Below are positions 58,123 to 64,000 of a stretch of 64,000 nt of DNA, one piece after another. This DNA comes from Ruminococcus sp. (GTDB lineage Bacteria > Bacillota > Clostridia > Oscillospirales > Ruminococcaceae): assembly GCA_017519415.1 (NCBI GenBank), contig JAFWSI010000070.1:1-64000 (forward strand), read 5' to 3'. The notes beneath the pieces are model-generated. The model was not told where the DNA came from. It worked only from the letters and a program-made list of their open reading frames with translations, and ran no database searches. The position numbers and the translations under genes are program-made. Every line of letters begins with the position of its first letter. The first letter of the stretch is position 1.

Positions 58123-58779
58123 TTACAGGTTTATCACCGAATGACTGTGGATATAGAATTCCTCCTGGCTCGGCTGCCAGCCCTTCTCCTTTGGCGGAAA
58201 CTGAGCGTCAAAGCGCTCTGCCGCTTCGGCGTCATCGCAGGGCTTGTCCACATCGCTGGGGCAGTAGTACCATTTCCTGCCGTCAAGTGCGCCTTCCGCA
58301 AGCTCCTTTACCAGCAGAGCGGCGGGGAAGATGTCTCCCTCAAAGCACACGTTGTACTTTTTGCAGCTTTTGTAGCCTCGCGCGACATAGTTATCGGGAT
58401 TGCCAAAGTTGATGACCGTATCGTAGCCCATCTCCTTCGCCTTTTCAAAGGTATGCTCGAGTAGGGCCTTTCCTATGCCCTGACGCTGACAGTCGGGCAT
58501 TACGCATAACGGCCCCATGGTAAGAATATTCTTTTCGCAGCCGTTTTCATCTCTGAGTCTAGACTTGCAGTACATAACGCTTCCCACGATCCTGCCGCCG
58601 AGCTCGGCAACATAGTCCAGCTCTGACACGAAGTCTTCATGATCGCGCATTATGTGTATGAAGTAATGCTCAAAGCAGCCCGGCCTGCTTAAATTCCAGA
58701 ATGCTTCTCGGGCAAGGCTTTCCACCTGACGATAGTCCTTTTCTGTTTCCCTGCGGATGATAATGTCGTTTTTATTCAT
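58123..58779 (-). CDS. GNAT acetyltransferase, YhbS-like
   Basis: The 218-residue protein has IIRRETEKDYRQVESLAREA at the start, VMPDCQRQGIGKALLEHTFE near 95 (acetyl-CoA loop) and NYVARGYKSCKKYNVCF near 133, matching the YhbS-like branch of GNATs. Substrate unknown. The ATG at 58779 has AGGAGGT upstream; an in-frame ATG at 58812 does not. A stable stem-loop lies in its leader at 58811-58850. Confidence 0.88.
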   Translation of the reverse strand: MNKNDIIIRRETEKDYRQVESLAREAFWNLSRPGCFEHYFIHIMRDHEDFVSELDYVAELGGRIVGSVMYCKSRLRDENGCEKNILTMGPLCVMPDCQRQGIGKALLEHTFEKAKEMGYDTVINFGNPDNYVARGYKSCKKYNVCFEGDIFPAALLVKELAEGALDGRKWYYCPSDVDKPCDDAEAAERFDAQFPPKEKGWQPSQEEFYIHSHSVINL

Positions 58780-58810
58780 TTTTATAACCTCCTGAAAATG
58801 CTGACAAGAC

Positions 58811-58850
58811 ACGGGAGGCTTGTGTGAGACAGTATTCGCAAACCTCCCGT
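58811..58850 (-). other. Stem-loop in the leader of the GNAT gene
   Basis: ACGGGAGG and CCTCCCGT pair perfectly and are extended by TTG/CAA around a 16-base loop. No T-run follows, so it is a leader hairpin of unknown role; it contains AGGAGG-like sequence complementary to itself. Confidence 0.45.
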
Positions 58851-59024
58851 TTACGCTGCTATCTCTGTTCTGTTATTATTTTTCAAACAACTTTCTCCTT
58901 AAAAAATATAGTGAGCGGACGTATCAGTACCGCTCTGTCTGTATTATACTATACACGGAAGGCTGTGTCAAGGTCTTTCGGGAAATATGCTTTCCTTCCT
59001 GCAATTTGTTCTCTCGATACGTAT

Positions 59025-59048
59025 AAAGGACCTTCAGAAAGGTCCTTT
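59025..59048 (-). terminator. Terminator of the cyclase gene
   Basis: AAAGGACC and GGTCCTTT enclose a short loop in which TT and AA can extend the stem; T-rich on both sides, so possibly bidirectional. Confidence 0.75.
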
Positions 59049-59059
59049 TTCTGTATTCA

Positions 59060-59647
59060 TCAGTTTTCACTGATAAGATATGCGCGGCATGGAGCGCCGT
59101 CTGTTCCGCCGAGATTAAGGGGAGCTGCACTCAGAAAGTATCTTCCCTCGGGAACGCCGTCAAGAACTACGCCTTCAAGAAGAACTATCCCTGCACCAAG
59201 CAGTATCATATGTACTTCCATCGGAGCGTCCTCTGGACCTACAGTCTGACTTTCGTTTCCGAGAAGATATATGCCCGAGTCCGCGAATACACGGGCGGCA
59301 GCCGGCGTTACCACGGCCTTTCCCGCTATAAGTATCCTCTTTTCCGCGCCGAGAGCTTCTGCGGAGCTTATAATTCGTTCAGCGTCCTCAGCTGTGACAT
59401 CGCCGCTGTGCCGTGCAACGAAGCAGTCACCCACAAAAGCCGTCAGTTCTGTCTGATCCACGGTTTTACCGTTATTTATAAAATGAAAGGGAGCGTCTAT
59501 GTGGGTGCCGTTGTGTGCACACATGGAAAACTCTGTTAGATTATATACGTCACCGCCGGAGATGCTGCTTATCCTCCGGTATTTTGGTTCGGGGTCCCCG
59601 GGGTAGACATTACAGGAAAAGACCTCCTGCGAGATGTCGATAATCAT
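59060..59647 (-). CDS. Cyclase-family (kynurenine formamidase-like) hydrolase
   Basis: The 195-residue metal-dependent protein has the hallmark HNGTHIDAPFHF near residue 40 (metal-binding His/Asp), GNESQTVGPED near 140 and a late LLEGVVLDGVPEG. The family includes arylformamidases and polyketide-cyclase-like enzymes; the substrate is not evident, and no tryptophan-degradation genes are adjacent. The ATG at 59647 has GGAGGCC upstream. The long frame extending to 59827 covers the promoter and has no ribosome site. Confidence 0.88.
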   Translation of the reverse strand: MIIDISQEVFSCNVYPGDPEPKYRRISSISGGDVYNLTEFSMCAHNGTHIDAPFHFINNGKTVDQTELTAFVGDCFVARHSGDVTAEDAERIISSAEALGAEKRILIAGKAVVTPAAARVFADSGIYLLGNESQTVGPEDAPMEVHMILLGAGIVLLEGVVLDGVPEGRYFLSAAPLNLGGTDGAPCRAYLISEN

Positions 59648-59696
59648 ATTGAGGCCTCCTTCGGATCTCGTATGAAAAGAGTTTTTATATGTAATA

Positions 59697-59725
59697 ATTG
59701 TATCATTTAATCCATAGTGTGTCAA
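59697..59725 (-). promoter_or_regulatory. Promoter of the cyclase gene
   Basis: On the minus strand TTGACA (59725-59720), 17 bases, TACAAT (59702-59697), 50 bases before the ATG. Confidence 0.8.
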
Positions 59726-59812
59726 GTTTGGACCACATTTGTAAATTATATTTCTTAATTCGGCGAAAGGACGTGTTTTAAAGGAAAAAGCTCGTTTTTT
59801 CTTTGTAAACCA

Positions 59813-59841
59813 TTGACATTGTGGCAATAATGTGATAGTAT
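59813..59841 (+). promoter_or_regulatory. Promoter and leader hairpin of the orphan dockerin gene
   Basis: TTGACA (59813-59818), 17 bases, TAGTAT (59836-59841). The leader then has a perfect hairpin GATATGAC-AGGGA-GTCATATC at 59861-59881, followed by ATGACAGGAGG, which repeats ATGACAGGGAG of the hairpin. The ribosome site itself is AGGAGG before the ATG at 59913. Confidence 0.7.
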
Positions 59842-59912
59842 TATTTTAATAAGAACGTACGATATGACAGGGAGTCATATCCGTCCTTAAAAAATGACAG
59901 GAGGTTATCAAC

Positions 59913-61619
59913 ATGAAGGATTTCAGACGTATCAAACCACTTTTAACTGCTGTTATCTCCGCAGCAGCGTTCCTTGCACTGCATATTCCCGCAGCTTCGG
60001 CAGCAGAGAGCGATGGAGCGAGAACTTTTGATGACGAAGAAGTAATCGTTACTCAGTTCGGAGATGTTAATCTTGATCAGTTCGTAGGTATTTCGGACGC
60101 TGTTCAGCTTCAGCGTTTTCTGCTTGGACAGAGCGAGGAGCTCGGCAGCTGGAAAAATGCCGACATCGACGAGGACGGTGTTGTCGACTCGTTCGATTTC
60201 ACGCTTCTGAGAAAGCAGCTGACAGGAAAGGCGGGCAACGGCGGTACGCTTGACATTAAGGTCGTAGACATGGTGACAGGCGAACCCATAAATAACGTTG
60301 ACGTATCAGTTGTCGGCTTATACGATGACCGCTATTTCGATGTTGTAAACTACTATCATTATAACCCTGATGTGCCTATGGTACTTACGGGACTTCCCAC
60401 AGACGATAAATACACATATATGATAGAGCTCTGTAATCTGCCGGGCGGTTACGGTTCGGTCATCGGCAACTGGGATCAGCAGATGTTCTACAAGTTCGGC
60501 GACAACACGGAGAAGGAGCTTACCGTCCGTGTGCTCAGCAATAATGCAAAGCGCAACGTAAAGATCAATCTTTACGACTGGGCAAACGGCATGAGTATAC
60601 CGTATTACTGTATGCTCAATGTTACCGACAAGAACGGCGATTCCTACTATCCGACCCTTCGCTACGAGGATATTTATCTTCCCGACGGCGAGTATCATGC
60701 TGACATTACGCTGTTTGACTATCCCGTTCAGCTGATGGATCCGGACAGTGATTTTGCAAAGCATATCAAGGAAATATATCCCAATGCGGAGTTTTCCGAC
60801 AAGAGCGGCGGCCTTGACTTCGTTGTAAAAGACGGAAAAGCCGACAGGGAGCTGACCTTTGATTTTTCTCCCAAGGACGGAAAAAGCAACTATATTGAGG
60901 TCAGCTGCATAGACGGCAGCACAGGCAAGCCTCTCGAGGGCGTTGAGCTATCTGTTATAGAGGCTCCCAAGGAGTATGCGATGACAGTTGAAAAATGGAC
61001 GTCCGGCAAGGAGAAATCCAAGATCGTAGGCGGACTTGTAATGGCAGGTCCATGGGCATACAAGCTTCAGGTAGACAAGGTGCCCGAAGGATATACAGGC
61101 GGTTATGACGAGTATTTCCACTGGGGCGAGGTCAATGAATACAAGAGCGACATAACATATGTGTTCTATCCAGAAACCGAACCGAAGCTCATTTCTGCGG
61201 ATATAGTAAATATAATTGATAACACGGTAATGAATGAGCTCGGCACATTTGAGATCTGGAAGATCAACGACAATGATCCTGCAAGGATAGAAAAGGTGAC
61301 TGCCGGTGTGAAGGCGGGGGAGAAGTTCACCCTCAAGGACGGCAGCTATCTGGCAGGCGTTGGTAGCGATGTACGCGACAACGGCTATGTAGGCGTTTCA
61401 CTTCTTACGGAGAAGGGCAAAGAGCTTGCAAATGGTCTGAATGAGGATGAATTCTTCGGAAATACGGCAGTAATCCTGTTCACCGTAAAGGACGGAAAGG
61501 CTGACAGAGATCTGGTATTCTATGTAAAGGAATATGATCCTGCGGACGACATTGTCGAAGTTGAAGAGGAAGAGGATGCTTCTCTTTACGAAAAGAAATA
61601 TGCAGCTGAGGAAGAATAA
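59913..61619 (+). CDS. Orphan secreted dockerin protein with beta-sandwich repeats
   Basis: The 568-residue protein has a signal peptide (1-30), a dockerin near 48-105 (GDVNLDQFVGISDAVQLQRF, DIDEDGVVDSFDFTLLRKQL) and then a region of about 450 residues. That region seems to hold three or more related beta-sandwich units: IKVVDMVTGEPINNVDVSVV near 115, IEVSCIDGSTGKPLEGVELS near 330 and an ADIVNIIDNTVMNELGTFEI unit near 430, each followed by a KDGKADREL-type strand. The pattern resembles Cna-B/carboxypeptidase-regulatory folds. No catalytic motif is recognised; an adhesin or substrate-binding role is possible. It ends in a very acidic tail. The first dockerin loop lacks the usual NGDG (NLDQF). 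Confidence 0.8.
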   Translation: MKDFRRIKPLLTAVISAAAFLALHIPAASAAESDGARTFDDEEVIVTQFGDVNLDQFVGISDAVQLQRFLLGQSEELGSWKNADIDEDGVVDSFDFTLLRKQLTGKAGNGGTLDIKVVDMVTGEPINNVDVSVVGLYDDRYFDVVNYYHYNPDVPMVLTGLPTDDKYTYMIELCNLPGGYGSVIGNWDQQMFYKFGDNTEKELTVRVLSNNAKRNVKINLYDWANGMSIPYYCMLNVTDKNGDSYYPTLRYEDIYLPDGEYHADITLFDYPVQLMDPDSDFAKHIKEIYPNAEFSDKSGGLDFVVKDGKADRELTFDFSPKDGKSNYIEVSCIDGSTGKPLEGVELSVIEAPKEYAMTVEKWTSGKEKSKIVGGLVMAGPWAYKLQVDKVPEGYTGGYDEYFHWGEVNEYKSDITYVFYPETEPKLISADIVNIIDNTVMNELGTFEIWKINDNDPARIEKVTAGVKAGEKFTLKDGSYLAGVGSDVRDNGYVGVSLLTEKGKELANGLNEDEFFGNTAVILFTVKDGKADRDLVFYVKEYDPADDIVEVEEEEDASLYEKKYAAEEE

Positions 61620-61646
61620 TTAAAACTTTATAACTTGTGTATTACA

Positions 61647-61675
61647 GCCCGCGGCTTTAGCCGCGGGCATTTTTG
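61647..61675 (+). terminator. Terminator of the orphan dockerin gene
   Basis: GCCCGCGGC and GCCGCGGGC around TTTA, followed by ATTTTTG. Confidence 0.9.
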
Positions 61676-61767
61676 TGTATACAATTATGTGAAGCAGTAA
61701 CAATGCTTACAAGACATTTCGGAAGAACGCGAATAGTTATATTGCACAATAGGGGGAAGGATTTATT

Positions 61768-61783
61768 GTGTGTGCGTACAAAT
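61768..61783. promoter_or_regulatory. AraR-like operator upstream of the regulator gene
   Basis: GTGTGTGCGTACAAAT matches the Bacillus AraR box ATTTGTACGTACAAAT at 13 of 16 positions. It lies 26 bases upstream of the promoter -35 box, so autoregulation is likely. Confidence 0.65.
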
Positions 61784-61808
61784 TTACACCTTTGATTAGA
61801 ATGCTGTA

Positions 61809-61837
61809 TTTACAAAGCCCTCAGGATATGTTATTAT
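61809..61837 (+). promoter_or_regulatory. Promoter of the AraR-like gene
   Basis: TTTACA (61809-61814), 17 bases, TATTAT (61832-61837), 39 bases before the ATG. Confidence 0.65.
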
Positions 61838-61876
61838 GAATAAAAATACGGTATATTATCATTTTCGGAGGAGCAT

Positions 61877-62959
61877 ATGGAAGAGTATAAATATATGACG
61901 ATCGTCGAATGGGTGAAGAATTATATCGCAGCAAACGGACTCAAGCCAAATGACCGGTTCCTTACGGAAAAGGATCTCTGCGAGATCCATAATGTGAGCA
62001 GACAGACTGTACGACAGGCGCTTATGTGCCTTGAAAACGAGAATGTCATCAGCCGCGTGAGAGGAAGCGGCGCATTTGTATCGTCGGGAGCTGTTCAGCC
62101 GGCCATGACTGTTCAGAACAGAAATATAGGCGTAATATCCACATATTTCACCGATTATATTTTCCCGCAGATCGTTACGGGAATCGAGAGCGTACTAAAT
62201 GACTCCGGCTTTTCCATGCAGCTTGCCATTACTCATAACAAGGTGGCCGAGGAGCAGCAGGCGCTTCAGAGCATGATCTTCGGCGGAGTGCACGGACTTA
62301 TCGTCGAGCCCTCAAAGAGCGCTCTGCCAAATCCGAATATGGGGCTGTACGACGAGCTCAGGCGCAATAATATACCTGTTGTGTTCTTCAATGCCAAGTA
62401 TCCGTGGTCGGATTATCCGTGTGTAGCCATTGACGATGAGGCAGCGGGCAGGATAGCTGCCGATCATATATTTGACTGCGGACATACAAGGATAGCCGGC
62501 ATTTTTGCTCTTGACGATATACAGGGACATAAGAGATACAGCGGCTTTACGAAAAGTTGTATTGCCCACGGGCTGAGGAACGCGGAGGATAATGTACTGT
62601 GGTTCGCGACTTCGGATAAGAATTCTGTATTTACATCAGGAGGTATCCGTTTGTTGGAGCTGCTCAGCGAGAGTACGGCTGTCGTATGTTATAATGACAA
62701 CATTGCCATAAAGCTACTGCAATTCTGCAAGGAGCACAATATAAGCGTACCAGCTGATCTGTCAATAGTGGGCATAGACGACTCAAAGTATGCAACGATA
62801 TGCGATGTACCGCTGACGACAGTCGCACATCCTCAGCGCAGGCTGGGCGAAGCTGTGGCGGAAAAGCTTATCGATAAGATATGCTCCGGTTCGGTTGACG
62901 ATGGGGATATAATCTTTGCTCCGGAGCTCAGGATACGCGGATCGGTAAGAAAGATGTAA
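61877..62959 (+). CDS. araR: AraR-like repressor: GntR helix-turn-helix plus sugar-binding domain
   Basis: The 360-residue protein has an N-terminal GntR-type winged helix (1-72: IVEWVKNYIAANGLKPNDRF, EIHNVSRQTVRQALMCLENE) fused to a LacI-type periplasmic-binding domain (80-360: NIGVISTYFTDYIFPQIVTG, GHTRIAGIFALDDIQGHKRY, SIVGIDDSKYATICDVPLTT). This mix is the hallmark of AraR, the L-arabinose repressor. AraR-type boxes lie upstream of this gene and before the downstream kinase gene, which supports the name. It is 40 bases before the AraC-like gene. Confidence 0.88.
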   Translation: MEEYKYMTIVEWVKNYIAANGLKPNDRFLTEKDLCEIHNVSRQTVRQALMCLENENVISRVRGSGAFVSSGAVQPAMTVQNRNIGVISTYFTDYIFPQIVTGIESVLNDSGFSMQLAITHNKVAEEQQALQSMIFGGVHGLIVEPSKSALPNPNMGLYDELRRNNIPVVFFNAKYPWSDYPCVAIDDEAAGRIAADHIFDCGHTRIAGIFALDDIQGHKRYSGFTKSCIAHGLRNAEDNVLWFATSDKNSVFTSGGIRLLELLSESTAVVCYNDNIAIKLLQFCKEHNISVPADLSIVGIDDSKYATICDVPLTTVAHPQRRLGEAVAEKLIDKICSGSVDDGDIIFAPELRIRGSVRKM

Positions 62960-62999
62960 AAACTTCACTTTCAGGAATTATGCGAACGGGGAAGTTGAA

Positions 63000-63692
63000 A
63001 TGAATGATAAAAAAGGGTATGTCCAGGATGTAAGACGTCTGGACATCAGAAAGATCGAGGAGCTTTTGCGGAGCGGAAGACTCGAAAACTGCGATGCTAT
63101 GCTTGATTCCGTGCTTGAAGAGGTAAGGTTCACAAGGATACAGTCTCTTGTGATAAGGCTTTATGTTTGTATGGACATTTACGTTGCAGCCCATACCTTT
63201 GCAGAGAATATAGGCATAGACAACGAGCACTTCTGCGAGCACTTCGGCACGGCAGACGATATGAGCGCAAGGCTTATGAGCGTTGAGGATACTGTTGATT
63301 TTCTTCGCAAGCTGGTACGCGGCTGCATAATGTGGCGCATTGAATCGGCAAAGGGCAGCGGCAACAGTATAGTTGCCAAGGCACGGGATTATATCGACAA
63401 GAACTATATGAACGACGAGCTGTCACTCCTTGATGTAGCCGACGCAGTTGGCCTCAGTCCATCATATCTGAGCACACAGTTCAAAAAGAAGTACGGACAA
63501 AATCTGTCTGAGTACCTTGTGGAGGCGAGGATAGCCCGCGCCCGTGAGCTGCTGTGCTGTACCTCAAAGATGATATATGAGGTCGCATATGACGTGGGAT
63601 TCCGCGATTACAGGTATTTCAGTCAGATATTCAAGAAATACACCGGCCAGACGCCCAGACAGTTCCAGAACAGCGCCAATATCTGTCCGTGA
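63000..63692 (+). CDS. AraC-family transcriptional regulator
   Basis: The 230-residue protein has a C-terminal AraC double helix-turn-helix (130-228: LLDVADAVGLSPSYLSTQFK, YEVAYDVGFRDYRYFSQIFK, GQTPRQFQ) and an N-terminal 120 residues without the usual cupin motif; it resembles the regulatory half found in two-component AraC response regulators (FTRIQSLVIRLYVCMDIYVA). It probably activates pentose genes beside the AraR-like repressor. The ATG at 63000 has GGGGAAG upstream, 40 bases after araR, so the two are co-transcribed. Confidence 0.85.
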   Translation: MNDKKGYVQDVRRLDIRKIEELLRSGRLENCDAMLDSVLEEVRFTRIQSLVIRLYVCMDIYVAAHTFAENIGIDNEHFCEHFGTADDMSARLMSVEDTVDFLRKLVRGCIMWRIESAKGSGNSIVAKARDYIDKNYMNDELSLLDVADAVGLSPSYLSTQFKKKYGQNLSEYLVEARIARARELLCCTSKMIYEVAYDVGFRDYRYFSQIFKKYTGQTPRQFQNSANICP

Positions 63693-63722
63693 TTTAAACA
63701 TTTAGTGTATAATTTTGAGTAT

Positions 63723-63760
63723 GAATGTAAGTACAAATTGATTATAATGTAAGTACAAGT
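63723..63760 (+). promoter_or_regulatory. Tandem AraR-like operators around the kinase promoter
   Basis: Two boxes, GAATGTAAGTACAAAT (63723-63738) and TAATGTAAGTACAAGT (63745-63760), match the AraR consensus at 12 and 11 of 16 positions. Their centres are 22 bases apart, two helical turns. A TATAAT at 63743-63748 lies at their junction, so bound repressor would cover the promoter. No clear -35 hexamer is present, which would fit the need for an activator such as the AraC-like protein. Confidence 0.65.
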
Positions 63761-63827
63761 AACGCTTTTATCGTAAACAGCATAATAATTATCTCGGTAT
63801 GACGGTTGAAGCAAAAGGAGTAAAAAC

Positions 63828-64000
63828 ATGAGCAGTACAGAACAGATTAAAAACGGAAAAACGGTAATAGGAATCGAGTTCGGTTCGACCCGTATCAAGG
63901 CTGTTCTTATAGGTGAGGACAGTACGCCGCTGGCTGCGGGCATATACGGCTGGCAGAACGAGCTTGCTGACGGGGTATGGACCTATTCCCTCGACAGCGT
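63828..64000 (+). CDS. FGGY-family carbohydrate kinase, 5' part
   Basis: Only the first 57 codons are in the window. The N-terminus [18 protein letters not shown] has the sugar-kinase phosphate-1 motif (GxExGSTxIKA), and [14 protein letters not shown] follows, as in clostridial FGGY kinases next to arabinose or xylulose genes. By context (AraR-like repressor, AraR-like operators) L-ribulokinase or a similar pentulose kinase is the likely role. AAAGGAG precedes the ATG at 63828. The gene continues beyond 64000. Confidence 0.85.
   Translation, partial: MSSTEQIKNGKTVIGIEFGSTRIKAVLIGEDSTPLAAGIYGWQNELADGVWTYSLDS

Noticed and set aside
59648..59827. N-terminal extension of the cyclase frame
   Set aside because: The extension crosses the consensus promoter at 59697-59725 and lacks a ribosome site.

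Overview
The window looks like chromosomal DNA of a cellulosome-forming Ruminococcus (Oscillospiraceae, Clostridia), nearest in flavour to R. flavefaciens or R. champanellensis. The evidence is one scaffoldin-like gene (two cohesins, a long Thr-rich linker, a dockerin), five further secreted dockerin proteins, the clostridial sporulation pair spoIIGA-sigE, clostridial-type promoters (TTGACA-17-TATAAT) and strong AGGAGG ribosome binding sites. Species cannot be fixed from the sequence alone.

Layout. 1-8.7 kb: an acetyltransferase, then a minus-strand operon recJ - relA/spoT - metallo-beta-lactamase hydrolase - hemZ - rlmD-like methyltransferase from one promoter at 8.66 kb. 8.8-12.4 kb: sigE, spoIIGA, and a DEAD-box helicase followed by a 35-residue membrane protein. 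12.5-18 kb: metY with a leader ORF, then tcdA, a double GNAT, DUF3781, DUF1015 and maf. 18-24.6 kb: an AT-rich dockerin protein, a MATE exporter, tRNA-Gln and a CotH-dockerin protein. 24.8-33.6 kb: dCMP deaminase, a radical SAM enzyme, a sugar-sensor/GGDEF fusion, pyrophosphatase, PRPP synthetase and a fused ABC exporter. 33.6-39.7 kb: a riboflavin operon (membrane protein, ribD, ribE, ribBA, two small membrane proteins, ribH, HAD phosphatase) led by an FMN riboswitch. 39.7-46.4 kb: an Mrp ATPase, MreB, RecD2, and acyl/acetyltransferases. 46.4-55.3 kb: the cellulosome-related block (lipoprotein, dockerin-SH3-transglutaminase, ECF sigma/anti-sigma pair, dockerin-serpin, tRNA-Gly, scaffoldin). 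55.3-61.7 kb: isochorismatase/TetR, GGDEF, GNAT, cyclase and an orphan dockerin protein. 61.8-64 kb: an arabinose-type regulon start (AraR-like, AraC-like, FGGY kinase) with AraR-like operators.

How it fits together. Dockerins fall into two visible classes. The scaffoldin and the 18 kb protein share an AVDAS...YYA type. The CotH and serpin proteins carry a DLV/DVFDL...LLI type, with the transglutaminase and 60 kb proteins more divergent. This suggests the second class loads on the local scaffoldin, while the first class docks on a higher scaffoldin outside the window. The ECF sigma/anti-sigma pair between two dockerin genes is a candidate cell-surface sensor for this set.

Most unusual non-coding features: a conserved, foldable element of about 110-120 bp directly 3' of both tRNA genes; a second, partial FMN-aptamer-like fold plus a MITE-like repeat inserted between the rib promoter and the true FMN riboswitch; two interspersed palindromic repeat families, one of which supplies the stop codon of maf.
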